In this document: piece by piece, positions 23,367-35,832 of the stretch
Layout of the letters: each line of letters starts with the position of its first letter
Position numbering within the stretch: position 1 is the stretch's first letter
Assembly: GCF_032062135.1 (NCBI RefSeq)
Contig: NC_092859.1
Span: forward strand, 36,536,286-36,600,285
Direction of reading: 5' to 3'
Length of the DNA stretch: 64,000 nt
Source: Pyxicephalus adspersus
Lineage: Eukaryota > Chordata > Amphibia > Anura > Pyxicephalidae
The notes under the pieces: generated by a model
Told to the model about the DNA's origin: nothing
Databases searched by the model: none
What the model saw: only the letters and a program-made list of their open reading frames with translations
Position numbers and translations under genes: made by a program

Positions 23367-25625
23367 ACATACATAAAGAGAGATAGGGAAGAAGAGAAAG
23401 AAGGAGAGAGATAGTCACTTGGCTTTCTTATAAAGAAGGAAGGCTTCCAAGAGGGGAATATGTCCCCTTGGGCCATTACTATCAAAATATATAGGGTTGG
23501 AGGCCCTGAGTGTAAATACTTCACCATTCAGCACTTTGCTTGTAAAAACAGTTGAAAACAGTTCCAGTTTTTACCATTCTTTACATTCTATTCTCATAGA
23601 CTCATCTGTGTATTTGGAAGGAGGAGTCCTAGTTCTGGCTTCTTCTAAAAGGTAGGTAGGTAAATTTAGGTTTTGTGGTTTCCGGTTTACAAGACGGTAG
23701 GATTGTGCATGTGTGATAGAAGTACTCCATATTGGATAGTTGAAGCGTTCAATATAGTGCTTTTTAAATTCTGATTTTTAACAGATAAAATTAATTAAAT
23801 GAATTCAAATAAATCACCCAGATTAAATTAAAATGTATTTGTTTTATGCATTTGTTTTTTCAGGGAATGTATTTATATACTTGGCAGGACCATTGAGAAT
23901 TGTCCATACTAGTATAGTAATTAGCTTTATGTATAGCAATGCTTGAGATAGTGAATAGTAAAGCCTTTTTTGCTTTCCAGATTACTAAAAGTCTCACCTA
24001 TTTCTCCTGTCTGCAGTCAGCATTTGGTGCCCATTAATGATCAGCTTGAGGGATTGAAAGGACTTCTGCCTTGTACAAATGACCATTAGGAGCCAGGAAG
24101 TGTCCGTTCTGACACAGGAACTAAGCTATTAACTCCAGTCTGTCTGAGACATTCCCTTTCCCAGCTCCTCTTACAAAATGGAGAGATATAGGAGCTAAGG
24201 GGACAGGAGCCACAGAGCCTCAGGGCTAAGAGGGAGAAACAATGATTTATTATACACTATATAGGGATGACAGAAAGATTGTGAAGCTAACCAAAGGAGC
24301 TCACAATCAGATCCTCATCAAGCTAGCTTTTTATGTCTTTAAAAATAGTATATAATGGAAATTATAATCAATGTGATACTTTTTCAATTGAATTATTTAC
24401 AGAGTTATCTATCTATCCAGATTTATGTTTACTGTAAGACACTTGTAATTCCAACAGCAGAACTGAAAGTTATATTGTTAGGACTCTAGCTCATCTAATA
24501 CACCTCCTTCTTCACTTTCTTAGGGTTGATTACAATGGTATCACACTACATTGCAATCTAGGTGGATGCTGGAAATGACCCCTTCTCTGCGCACATTGCA
24601 CCAATTGAAGAACCCCCTAATTATATTTATATCAAAGATTTGGCTCTGTAGGTGTTCCCTACAGGGTGATAACAAGAGATTTGGACTGTTGCAAAAACCT
24701 AATATTTAACTGGAAGTTTATCTTGTTTCTCCATAAAAAGTGAACTAGTCTGTCATCCAATGTTACAGGATTCTAATATATGAGTTGAAGAAGACATCAA
24801 AGCAGTTTTCAGCAGTGCAACAATGAAAATAAGGGAAGAAAGCTGTTTCAACCAAAATTTGTTCCCAGTGAAACACCAAGTACGCCTAAAGGTGCCTATA
24901 GACAATAGATGACATCTATGCAGTTAGGCACAACCCGGTCACTTTAGCTCTTGAGAACATTGTGTTAATATGAAAGATTCCTTTCGGTGTACTTGCATGG
25001 TCATGTGTATGAAAAGGAGAGCTGTGGGTACCAGACAATTATATAAGATACAACAGCAGTCAGTTAAAAAATCTTTTAGCACAAACATTTCCCTGTCCAG
25101 CCAGCCATGGTAGTCAAGTGGATCTGGCCAACTCCTGTAGAGTCTGTAGACACTTTTAAACTTTAGGAAAAGATGTAATTTATTACAGTTTACTAGTCTT
25201 TAGATAATTCTGCAGCTTCTCTAGGATGACCCTTACCCACAATGCAATATCTTTGGAGCATTGTCATCACAGGACAAGTATCAAAAGCAGATATTTGTGG
25301 CAAAAGCACTGAACAGATCTGATATACTGGGGAAGAACTGGGGAAGTTGCTCTGAACAACCATACAGGTTTCAATTTCAATAGAAATGAAGGTATATGAT
25401 TGGTTACCTCCGGCAATTCGTTCACTTTTGCCCTGGTTATGTTTGCAATCTTTGTATATCACCCATATAATCAGTACAGGCATTTACTGTACATGCGTGC
25501 ATATTTCTCTGCAATGTATACATCACCCAGACAGCTCCATTCCAGGCAGCTGTTATGCATTACAGATATTGTGAAAATGATGCAGCTTTTTAGCATAAAC
25601 ACTCATTTCACATAATTTCCCTAGG
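23367..25625. other. Spacer, no gene seen
   Basis: AT-rich DNA with a purine tract at 23376-23413. CTAAAGGTGCCTATAGAC at 24886 vaguely recalls the right-end consensus of the 8538-8969 element, but the match stops there. Frames near 25193-25615 lack support. Confidence 0.45.
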
Positions 25626-25965
25626 TGACTATAGACTTCTTGCCAATTTCCGACTTTAATAAAGGAAACCTAATTAGTGAGGAACTGTTGATTGGTTTGC
25701 TGGTGTAATTAACACAGGTGATGCTAATGACTTGCAACGAAACCCAGTGCGTTATGGGAGAAATAAACAGCGGAGAGCAATGGTGTTCTCACACGTCTGG
25801 AAGACATTGCACACTTCATGGCCAGGTCCCACTGAGGGTAACAGATCACCCCTGGGGGAGGAGAAAAGGTTCATTAGCAGGTTAATAATGACTTGAAAGC
25901 TTTTTTGGGAACTGCCAAACTGAATGGCAGTTTAACGTGTAGGGGTTAATGACAGATTTAAAAGT
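25626..25965. promoter_or_regulatory. Candidate enhancer with two TAATTA cores and E-box
   Basis: TAATTA cores stand at 25671-25676 and 25706-25711. The second is followed 3 bases later by the E-box CAGGTG (25715-25720), and GTTAATAATGAC and GGTTAATGAC lie near 25880 and 25945. Adjacent homeodomain and E-box sites are common in neural and mesodermal enhancers. The block is non-repetitive and has scattered CpGs. Target gene unknown. Confidence 0.5.
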
Positions 25966-26559
25966 CAATGCCACCCAAAACTTATATTTCATATATAAGT
26001 AGGCACTGATAGGTTGATTCACCTACTGAATTATTATGTCTTTGTGTGGCAGTAGAGTAAAAATATTCCCCCAGGAGTGTGTTTTGTATTACGAATTTTG
26101 AAGGCCTTATGACCGCATATGATGCTTTGTAAATCCTGAGTTTCAGTCTACATTAGCTGTATGGCATTGCTCAGGACAACTTTCTAGGAAGTGATAACAT
26201 GCTTGTGTAAAAGTTTAATTAAATGGTCAAGCACTGCAGGCCATGTGACAATGCAAAGACAGAATCAGAGAGTTGTCACTCTGTACCATGAAGTGCCTGA
26301 ATGATGTTCTTCCTAGAAGGATTGTTAAGTGTTATTCCAATGAAATTCGTCAATTTAAAGATGTTGAAAATGAAATTTAAAGTAGCATTATTCAAATATA
26401 AATGATGGAGCCTGAATGAAAACCAAACAGTAGGTTAAGTTCTCTTAATCAGTCTAAATTCAAACCTAGAGTGCACCTTCAGGGCCTTGGTAAAACCAAT
26501 TCTTTAAAGTCTAAAGAATAATCCAGGAGCTATTGTCACTGTGCAGGATAGGCGTGACA
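25966..26559. other. Spacer, no gene seen
   Basis: AT-rich sequence linking two candidate elements. No supported feature. Confidence 0.45.
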
Positions 26560-26905
26560 GCCCTGCCAATGTATCATCGATGTCCCCCTTCTCCAGCTGA
26601 CATTTTAACGTTATCTTGTTTTACCGCGTGAGCTGAGTGCTGCCGCTGCTGGCAAATTAAACTGTGAACTCACAAAGTGGGCAGCAATAAATACAGATTA
26701 TGGTAGTGCGAGCACAGATCCAGTGGCAGGCTGAGATCCGAGAGCCAAGTGACAAAGAGCGGATGTAAACAATGCAGAACGCCTTTAATGCGCTTCGTCT
26801 GCCTCACAAAAAAACCTCCATATTATATTATCTTACAAACGTGAGATCAATTGCATTGTGGTGGTGGAATAAAGATTAGCGAATCTTATTTAGTTATGCA
26901 CAGCT
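26560..26905. other. Candidate conserved non-coding element
   Basis: Non-repetitive, moderately GC-rich block with several CpGs (26577, 26610-26630, 26779-26800) and AT cores such as GGCAAATTAAACTG (26650). It lacks any open frame. Enhancer role inferred from texture and from its closeness to 25626-25965. Confidence 0.45.
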
Positions 26906-27063
26906 TGGCAGATTTATTTATTCCTGGTGTAGACTGACATATCAGATATTTGGTACAATCAAGTCTGTTCCTGCTGTAAGGAGATATGAGAATCTTGTCT
27001 AAGGTAACGAAGGGGACGTAGAAACAATGGGTTCAATTGTGAAATCTTTTAAATTCAGGTAAG

Positions 27064-27310
27064 ACTTAAAGCTGCACTCTAGGCAAAAAGCTAAGTACTA
27101 TAAAGATACAATGGATAAAAGAAAGATGGTTTATCAGCCTGTCTACATTCTAAATTTCCAGCTAGGCTGGAATTCTTACACTGACCAGCCAGGCTGCTGA
27201 CCTGACATTTCTCTGCTGCTGTTTAGCAAAACAGTTAGGTCAGCTCCCTGCCCACAGCCTGTGAATAAGGGATAAAAGAGCAGCAGAAATCTGAGGAGAG
27301 CCACTATTTT
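27064..27310 (+). mobile_element. TTAA-family short DNA transposon copy
   Basis: It starts TTAAAGCTGCACTCTAGGCA (27065) and carries the shared core CCACAGCCTGTGAATAAG then AGCAGCAGAA. The same order is found at 49037-49345. The TTAA at the edge suggests a TTAA-targeting superfamily (piggyBac or Kolobok type). The right terminus is not identifiable and there is no transposase frame. Confidence 0.6.
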
Positions 27311-27929
27311 TCTTTCTTCAGCACACAAGTATACAAGCATACTAGTAAATTCCATTGAACAAGTCATTGGGCTTGTTTGGATTTTTTTGGACCTTCATTG
27401 TTGGCAATGGTCTTTGTGGACAGTGGCTATTGCTTGAGGGCTGTGTGTGTTCATAGACTTTGTTAAAATTATGATTATACATATCAGGGAACATTACATA
27501 TTTGCAATCTGCTAGACTGACTTTGATTGCAGGTATCAAATGAGTAGTGCCAGTCTTAGAATACATAAAGCGAGCATTGCCATCCTAGTCAGAAGTGTGT
27601 CGTTGACAGCATCACTGAGTAAAAAAAAGGAAGGTGATGTAGCCACCACATCTAGGGATATGTAATATATTATGCAATATGTTACATATTTTTTCCTATA
27701 TTATATTATATATTAATATTTTATTTATTATATTATTTTTCTTATATTATATTTATTCTTAGAAATATATCAGTTTTAAAATTATTTTAAACGAACCCCT
27801 TTAAGTTGTTGACTATTCTTATAACTGTGTTTTTAGGGATGAGGGGACTTTTCAGGTCTCCTTCCTTAACAAGAGAGAGGGTGCAGAAGTATATGGGAAG
27901 CTCTTTGGGGAGCCAGGGACTTGTCTGTC
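27311..27929. other. Spacer with AT-rich low-complexity tract
   Basis: Positions 27660-27790 are almost pure A and T with ATATTATATTA units. No gene is visible. Confidence 0.6.
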
Positions 27930-28262
27930 CAGCTCTATAATAATCAGACTTGAGTTATGATGCTGTTAGAGGCCTCGGTGTCTGCAAACTGCCTCCTTGG
28001 AGCATCTACCTTATCACTCACAAATCTGTGAACACTTTGTCACCAAAGGAGAAAGAAGCGGAGACTAAAGCAGACTCATTTCCGACTTTCTCCTCTCCTC
28101 GGCTTTGCAGAGCCATTAGAACAGAGATTATCATATTTAAAACCTGTGATGACACCATGGTCCCCATCGTGATGATTAATCTCCTCATTAAAAGACGCCG
28201 ATGGGCTAGTCTAATTAGAACATGGATCTTCCTAAAGGACATTGCAGGGTCGGGAATATGAA
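27930..28262. other. Candidate conserved non-coding element
   Basis: A non-repetitive block with a TAATTA core (28212-28217), GATGATTAATC (28171-28181), CTCATTAAAAGACGCC (28184) and a GC-richer left half. Open frames on both strands (103 and 74 codons) overlap antisense and have no domains. That points to a stop-poor regulatory sequence rather than a gene. Confidence 0.45.
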
Positions 28263-30453
28263 GTATTTCTCATAACATAAAGTAGGGATTAATTATGCTA
28301 CTAAATACTACCTTGTGAGATTTACATATGGGTCTGATCAGAAACACGAGGTGATAGCCAAAGTGCAAGTGCTTAATAGCTTTATTGAGAAAAAAAAGGA
28401 GCAAAGTCCATTGCAGCCATGTGCCAGCAAATCAAAATAGTTGTTTGCCCTTTACTGCCATTTAGTGCAGAAATTCTGATGAGTCTAGTTAGGAGTGAGA
28501 GGGTCTAGCAGGACCACTTCAGTTATAATCTCCTGCCTTCATTTAGGGCTTTATGGTTCGTGGTAATTTTGCTCAGAAATATTTTGTTCTCCAGGATCTT
28601 TATGTAAAACTGTCCAACTAGGGGATTATTAGGATTGTGTTCAGAGTTTGCTAATGAAAGTTAAACCCAGTTTACAGCTGTGTTCCACTTTAATTTAACA
28701 GTGCTTGGTCTTGTGTCTCAGCATTTTTTTATACGTTGTATTTTGGACTGAGTTTTACTATTCGTCCTCAGTCCTGTCTCTATTAATTTTGCATTTAGAG
28801 TTTAATGTTGTAAATCTACCGTGCTAAACAGCCTAACAGGGTTAAAAAAGTTCACAGAAAGTAAAGTGGAGAGGAAAAGATTGGACCACAGGTGGTTGGG
28901 CTTGTGGCTGTATGTAAAGTGAATAGGACATTAGCAATAATATACCTGTTAAGGGGTGTCAGCTATCTCCCATTTCTGGCCCTGTATTGTCATCCTGTCA
29001 CACACTCCCCTGGTAAAGATGACAAATAGCCACACCACACATTGTGCAAGAATGGCTGTCTTTTTTATTATTCGGAATATGGTTAAGCAACGTTGTGCAA
29101 TTTATCCTGGGGCTTATGCATATAGACAAAAGACAGCAGTACCAAGATGAATACAAAGCTTAAATAAAGGTAAAGATTTGATTTTATGGATATTGTTTAT
29201 GATACAAAAGTGCTTTATCAAATACCATTCAGTTAGGGTTTACCTCTGCCTATTACATATACACATTACATTATCCTACAGATCCTATTTCTGCTAGACG
29301 TATATTTTATTTTCAGAAATTGTTTTAGCCGGGCTTTCAGAAGTCCTCTGGGTGGGAATTTCCACTCTTTCTACATTTTTCTATCTGATAAATATATTTC
29401 TCTGTATTATATAATTTATACAGATTGCCTATGGTTGAGTAGATGTGTGAGTTACACCTTTCTATAGGTATAATTAATCTGCAGAAATATGCAAATGGGT
29501 GGAGTTGAGAAGCCCAGGCCTGTAGGTTCAGAAGCTCAGGATTAAGCATCTCTAGAACATCAGTGGACAGGCAAAAAGATTTTTTTCACAGCTAAACAAC
29601 CTGGTGTATTCAGACAATCCCAGGATCTGAGATAACGAGGGTCATGAACAGGTAGGCTGCTAAAGATGTTTAAGATTGACTAAAGTGCAGAAAACCCTGC
29701 CAAGGACTGTTTGATTTTAGAAAGGCAACATAACATCAAAGCCTTTTTTTTATTTTCAAATAAAAAAATGTTAATAACATACATAAAGGTCTCAATGGTA
29801 TGAACAGTCAGATGCACATAAGGCATTTCATTTTTTTAGTTCAATAATCCTAAACTGCTGTGTGTGTTTGATACATTGTAATACTGGCATTTCCTAAAAT
29901 AGCATGTTCAGCACTTCTTTAGACAAGATTTGAGCTAAGATCTGTAAATCTTTTAAGTAACATAGTGTTTGCTTTCTGAAAGTGAACCTATGATGTGTAA
30001 AGACTTGTATCTATAGATTCTACAAACTAGGCTCTATATTTCTATATTTCCTATGACTGACCAGTCTCTTCATAATGCTCCTAGAGGCCCATAGGTTTAT
30101 GCAATAGTCCACTTTCTAAAAGTTTTTATTCATAGGCACTAGGCCAACTCTCCACTTCCCACATGGGATGCAGACTGAAAAGGTGCCAGCATTGCTATGT
30201 AGGATATACATAATGTGTCTATTAGTCGTATTTCAGTATGATATGACCAAAAGTTTCATCCTATCTATTGAGCTTATTGGACATTTCAAAACCAAACAAT
30301 TTAGTTTTGGTGTTCATGGGGAAAGGTATTGTTAATCCTTCAGCCTTTGCAAATAAGTTCTACCTATTGTGACAATAGTTTATAGAAGGCCCTTTTATGT
30401 TCCATCATGACTATTTCATTGTGTACTAAGGTATGGTTAAATGAGTATGGGGA
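28263..30453. other. Spacer, no gene seen
   Basis: Over 2 kb of AT-rich DNA with short homopolymer runs. No repeat family, coding frame or compelling regulatory motif was recognised. Confidence 0.5.
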
Positions 30454-30733
30454 AGAGGTACCCAAGTGAATTTTATGAAGTCTTGACCTTAACCCTGGTA
30501 AGCACCTTTGGATGAACTAAAACAAACATTGAGCTGAGGTCTTTTTTTTTAGCTTTAGTACCTGACACCTAAAATGCTTTTTTTTCTATTTGCTAAATGG
30601 GCACAGATTTTCAAAGAATCACTTTAGGGGCTTTGATAACCAGAAATAGAGGGGAGGGGGGTTAAAATTTATTCAAACATGTTTGGTTATGTTCATGTAG
30701 GTGTCAGGATCAGGTGTCCATAAACTTTTGGCC
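30454..30733 (+). pseudogene. Decayed Tc1/mariner-like transposon remnant
   Basis: The order of words fits a Tc1-like element: TCTTGACCTTAACCCTGGTA (the region coding SPDLNP in active relatives), CACCTTTGGATGAACTAAAA, a segment with GTACCTGACACCTAAAATGC, AAATGGGCACAGATT, and the terminal GTGTCCATAAACTTTTGGCC. Frameshifts and stops destroy any frame and the 5' part is absent. It is the same family and strand as 36890-37190 and 37836-38300. Confidence 0.65.
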
Positions 30734-30959
30734 TTACCTTGGAGTATATTTACTGGAGGCTTTGGGGGCTTCAGGAGCCCAATGGAGCTCACAGGAAGTC
30801 CTTAGAAAGGTTTGTCTTGACATTGTACGAGAAAAATAACTGGGGATACTACATCTGAAGAAAACAGAAAACATTGACTGACATTAAGAAATCTGAAAAC
30901 TGCAAACCTGCAATTGTTAATTCTCCCTAACTAAGATCTAAAATGAACATGATATTATT
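30734..30959. other. Short spacer
   Basis: No supported feature. Confidence 0.45.
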
Positions 30960-31510
30960 CAGAAACCTCGACAGTTAATTAATTCTTGCCAATATACAGA
31001 CTGTCATTTAGCGCTGAGTATTCTCTTCGATCTTTCCCGCCACTGACATAGGAATGATTTAAAGGGAATCCCCGGTCTTCAGATATGACATATACTCCAA
31101 TCAGGTAAATTCATGAATAACAAGTCTAAATGGAATGTTTCCTGCACCTTCATACATCTTCTCAATGGACGAACATTTTCTCCTGACAAGCAGCATAATT
31201 CGTTCCAAGTATCTGACATCGCGGTGAATAATAGTACGAACTGGCGTCTTGTCGTTAGATGGGGTGAAAGAGATGTGTTTCTATCCAAAACATAACAAGC
31301 TGACATCGGATTCCCTATCGCTGGAAATTGATGTCCTCATTTGCCACATTGGGTATAATGGTTTGAATCATATTCCTTTCTGTTCACGGTTAGTTCTGTT
31401 TATTTATAAGCAGAAGGTTGTTGTAATGCAATTTGCTAGACTGCCACAAACATGCAAAGGCAGATAAGTCGCATACATCATATAAGCTGTGTGTGAAACC
31501 AAGAGAGGAA
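30960..31510. other. Candidate conserved non-coding element
   Basis: A 550-bp non-repetitive block with a TAATTAATT core (30976-30984) and many CpGs for this window (31010-31070, 31168, 31224-31263, 31307-31320). Several short frames overlap on both strands without domains. CpG retention in a CpG-poor genome hints at constraint or hypomethylation. Conservation not tested. Confidence 0.5.
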
Positions 31511-31628
31511 TTCACCTGTACAGCTAGGCATTGTCGTATTTGAAGAAAACATGTAGAGGGGTTGCCTTCAAGTTCACTGACTGTAATTCTAATCTTCAAT
31601 CCTTTCCAGGAAACCAAAATAAATGTTG

Positions 31629-31685
31629 ATTATTATTTTTTATATTATTGTCATGTATTTATAAAGCACTGACATATTACCTAGC
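31629..31685 (-). repeat. Degenerate L2/SINE-type tail, minus strand
   Basis: ATTATTTTTTATATTATTG followed by TTTATAAAGCACTGACATAT matches in reverse the 8433-8487 tail. Short and diverged. Confidence 0.5.
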
Positions 31686-32449
31686 CACCTTTGCCTTAGG
31701 TTAGGGTGTCTCCTTTATTTTACCATTTTTCTAAATTTTAGATCATTTGATCAAATATTGTTTTGGATAGGGATTGTGATTTTAAAGAGGAATTCTGATG
31801 AGATGAAACTTATAAGAAACACTCAATAGTAATTTATATTAAAGTTAGTATGTATGGAAAAGTGTAGCCAAGAAAACACTGTGGCTTAAATGATGCATGC
31901 CTTGAAAATAAGCCCCTTCCTCATTTAAAACTACAGTAGTTCTCCAGAAACTAAGATTCGCCCAAGGTAGTTGTGTTTGCACACAATCTAACAAAGTAAA
32001 CTAGCTCAATAGGACAGCCACACACATTGGTATAGAAGCATAGAGGAACACAAGGAGCCATAATGCTGTTGCATGTGGTAAATGGAAGAGTTCTAGGTCC
32101 CGAACTGCACTTGGTAGGGCATCTGTAACATCAGATCACATGACCTTGTGTAGAGAACAAGCTCTGGTGTATAGTCTACGAAAGGGAGGAATGAAGGTCT
32201 TACACCAGCAGCTATTCAACTGCCTAGGCAATTGGTATTTATAGTCATTTTGGTCTCCATATTTTTCCCAACAAATTCAGAATAGCATTATGATTTTGTA
32301 AAGACACGGTGTACATCTTTATTAACCATAACAGAATCAGAGTTTAAAATTAATTTATTATCCCATGGGACATGTACGCTATTTAAAATAAAGTTATACT
32401 CATGTGCATATATGTCAGCCCACCTGTGACAAACAGCTTTTTGCCTAAA
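31686..32449. other. Spacer, no gene seen
   Basis: TTTAAAGAGGAATTCTGATG at 31780 resembles the start of frog TTAA-type short transposons, but no second end was found. Otherwise featureless. Confidence 0.4.
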
Positions 32450-32850
32450 TTTTTTTTTAATATGTCACTTAACTTTTGTCCCCGGGTCAACAAACCATGC
32501 AGCATCTCAACGAGTGTTGTTAATAATGAAATATTTCCTTTAGTGCAAACGTGGCGTAGCAGCTCGAGTTGTCACATTTGCGTTCCGGTATTGGATTGTG
32601 CGGGGTCCTATTGTGTTTTCGCGCATTGACGGGCCGAGTATCTGACAGTGTTGTTTATCTCCTCTCGCTGTCTCCGCCCCGCAAGCTGCTGCTGACTTTA
32701 TCAAATTACTTCTATCAAGTCCCAGGGCACCATCAACATTACTTCAAATCTGTCACAACTGGCATTCTGCGGGCTTGCTTGAAAGGATGGTTAACAGGTC
32801 TGATCGCTGGCACAGATGTGCGACACAAACAAACAAATCCCTTCCCCGGG
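32450..32850. promoter_or_regulatory. CpG-dense candidate regulatory element
   Basis: About 14 CpGs fall between 32510 and 32683 (AACGTGGCGTAG, TTTTCGCGCATTGACGGGCC, CTCCGCCCCGCAAG), against almost none in the surrounding kilobases. CTCCGCCCC is an SP1/KLF-type GC box. The left part has AT cores (TTGTTAATAATG). This may be a small orphan CpG island, serving as an enhancer or a non-coding RNA start. No coding frame continues through it. Confidence 0.5.
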
Positions 32851-33984
32851 CTTTGTTAATTCTTCTTTTGCTTGTAGAAAGATGGGAGAGGAGGAGATGA
32901 GGCTGGGAGAGAAATTAGCAGGATACTGATACTTACTAACATCCCAGCCTGGTCTGCAGCCAGCTGGGTAGGCTGTTGTGCTGGCGGTTTCTTTGACAAA
33001 CAAAAAGGTCATCTGGAAGGGTAATCTCAGAAAACTGAGACCAGGACAGAATGACTGGAAAGGGCCAATAAACTGTAAATAAGTTTCCTTTTGCATAGAC
33101 AAGTAGGTTTATTGGTATGTCTTGCCAATTGGAAAAAAAATCCACTCACACAGAATTTAAAAAATATAGTAACAATTAATTATAAACGTACACATGCCTC
33201 CAACAAGTAATTATGTTATAAATGTCCTAGTCTCTCAACATACATACTATTGCCTGATATAAAACCACTGCACCCCATTTCAAGGTAGTAATAATACAAA
33301 GTACAGATAGATAAGGAAACATTATTTTTTTTGGCCACATGAGCAGTTCTTTGGCACTGGCCATGCGGTCCCTTCCAGAGTGGAAGATAATTGTTTGTAT
33401 GATGATTGGTTATCCTTGCCTGAGCAGGACTCCTTCATGCACTTTTGGAAGGGAATATGTGACCAAGGCCACAACATTGGTCTTGTGAACAACATCAATT
33501 TCAAATGTCTAGGATTACAAGATAAAGTTGTTCTTATCTATGTCAAATATATATAAAATATTCAATATGGTTGGAAATTTTCACTTTAAGATATATGCTT
33601 TGCTCTCTTTACTGAACTTTTATAGTTCAGATCGACTACTTGCCCCTTTAGAAGAGATCACATAACTAAATCCTTATGCCTATGTGACCTGCATTGAAGC
33701 CTACTGAGTATGGTATAGTATTGACTAGAAACAGTAAATAATCCAGCCCTCCTATTTTTCATTATTTAGCCATCCCAGAATGACTAATATCTACCTCTGG
33801 GTAAACTATGGGTAACCATTTTTGGTTTGGACTTCCAGGAAGAATTTGGGCAGCCAGTAGCAGTTAGCCCAGACCAACTGATCTGATATTATCCCCCTGC
33901 CCATATATAATACTAATAATGTAATTCTTGACCATACTATCTGCCATGGCTAGACTTTTTATTGTGCAAAGGGGATTATAACCA
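32851..33984. other. Spacer, no gene seen
   Basis: The minus-strand frames at 32791-33145 are unsupported. AT-rich from 33140 on. No repeat family recognised. Confidence 0.45.
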
Positions 33985-34245
33985 ACACTTTCTTTGCCGC
34001 AGATTAAACTCTTCTAATCCCGCCACTGAAACTCAACCGCCCAGGCTCAGCCGGCTGCCATCAAGCCTCTCGCAACCCCAGAGAGAATGATGTGTAATCA
34101 GGTGGAAAATTCTGCTATTTGCATCTGTGCAACAGAGAAGTCAACTTTCACTTCTCTTACAAGGCGAGCCCACAGCTCATAGAGGGGTTCATTAACTCCT
34201 TTCCTGCCACCATGTCAGGTGTGTCGGGTCATTTATTGTTGGATG
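33985..34245. other. Candidate conserved non-coding element
   Basis: Non-repetitive block with K50-homeodomain type words GGATTA (33973-33978, just upstream) and TAATCC (34015-34020), a GC-rich centre (CCGCCCAGGCTCAGCCGGCT near 34039) and GTAATCAGG/TATTTGCATC (34095-34125). Predicted enhancer on composition. Confidence 0.45.
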
Positions 34246-35029
34246 CATAGGACCCATTGGTAGTTTTGTTTATGACTTTTGCCATCTTAAAAGGGAAAGG
34301 GTTAAATTATTTAAGCAATACTATTTACAAAAAGCATTTGGTAACTGTAACGGTGACAGTGGGTTCAGTCAGCTGAATGAAATGTGTTAAAACAATTTGC
34401 ATGATTCAGGGCTCATCTATCCCTATATACCAAAACAAGCTATCACATGTGCCACTCTTTTATACTGTGAGCTTTAAGGAAAAGAAAAGTTTGCAGTTTC
34501 TTACCCAATCTTCCAAGTGTCTTGAATGTGCAGTTAAAGTGTGGGCTACTTGCTTCTATAGGATGCTATTTTAATACTTTACAAGTTTTTACCTTTTTCT
34601 GGTTTAGCTAGGGTCCTAGGGGGCATGTTAACCTAGGCAACAGTACTGTAACAGGCTCTGGTATCGCCATTGCATTATTTGCCAATTTAAGGCAGAATCT
34701 CACTCATTTTTAAGGAAGCAGGAACAGATAACGTAGGATTAAATGAGTGTTCCTACTATTATCTTAGTGATCCTGTTGGTTCCATTCCAAGAAATCCATT
34801 TACAAGAAAACCAAAAAGCTAATCATAATGCCACATCTACTGATTTATAAAATTTATTTGGGAAATAAACATGGTCTTAAATTAATCCAAATTTTTGATC
34901 CAACATGCTGGGTTACAACATTTAAAAAGGCATAACTTTGCTGGAAACCATGGCTTGGACCATCCTGGACACACAAAGAATGTGCTGTATCATCTGTTTA
35001 CAACAAAGTCATACATTGCATGCTATGAT
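34246..35029. other. Spacer, no gene seen
   Basis: AT-rich DNA with chance frames. Nothing supported. Confidence 0.5.
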
Positions 35030-35455
35030 CACCATTATGTCAAAGCAGCCAGTGCCATTTTAGATATCAATGGAGGTAGACTAACGGCAGCAGCTCCTCT
35101 CCCTGGAGGTCTCCCTTTTAAACAAGTAAAACATGACCCGGCTGTATTTTCACAGAAAGAGAAAAATTGACAAGAGCTGCCACAGGGCTTAATATTAACC
35201 CATGCAAATTGAATGCAGACACCCTGAGCTGGGTTTGTGGCAGCAAAAAGCTTGTTGCTGTGATAGGAAAGGTCTGTGATGGATGTTTCACTCCACGCTT
35301 CACAGGCTGTCTGTTTACTGGTGCAGGGACAGATGGATTGGCTGAAGGGATCCCCAGATGTGCCACCTATCAATGTAAAAAGCCTTGTTTAACAGCTCAT
35401 ACATGGCTGCACAAGCCAACAGTCACCCTCTCAGGTGTCTTCCTGAGCTGAACGC
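35030..35455. other. Candidate conserved non-coding element
   Basis: A 0.4-kb block of balanced composition, open in several frames on both strands (up to 112 codons). The frames have no domain or splice context. The antisense overlap of four frames shows low stop density rather than coding. GATATCAATGG (35063) and CTTAATATTAACCC (35188) are AT cores inside it. Confidence 0.45.
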
Positions 35456-35656
35456 ACTTCCTCTGAAAGTAGATGGCCCTTAAAATAAATTTAGCAGAAG
35501 TGTGCATATTACCATTTATGAACACAACATAGCTATACGCCAAACAACATGATGATTAATAATTAGTTTAATACTTGATCCCCTAGGGTATTTGCCAAAT
35601 ATTTTATTTTATACCATTCAGGGGATTCACAATATGTTTCAATATTTTTTTAAATA

Positions 35657-35832
35657 TAATGAGTGAATCTTGTTCGCAATTGTATTTATAATGTTTCTAT
35701 TATGTTGTTCTGATACTGATCGGTGAATCCTGTTTAAAATCAAATGTGATGGGCAAATTTTAGTGAAGTTGAAATCTGTTATGGGCTACTCTTGTTTGAA
35801 GTTTATTATACGGGGCAAATCTTGAATCTGTA
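35657..35832. repeat. Degenerate ~30-bp tandem repeat (minisatellite)
   Basis: A phrase of the form GGGCAAATCTTGTTTGAA recurs, diverged, at 35662 (GTGAATCTTGTTCGCAA), 35723 (GTGAATCCTGTTTAAAA), 35752 (GGCAAATTTTAGTGAAG), 35784 (GGCTACTCTTGTTTGAA) and 35813 (GGCAAATCTTGAATCTG). Spacings of 61, 29, 32 and 29 bases fit a period near 30. Units are too diverged for a recent array. Confidence 0.6.

Noticed and set aside
24886..24912. Possible third CGAACGAT-element terminus
   Set aside because: CTAAAGGTGC is followed by unrelated sequence with none of the CG-centred words.
35035..35451. Four overlapping frames on both strands (82-112 codons)
   Set aside because: Mutual antisense overlap shows low stop density. 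No frame has family similarity.
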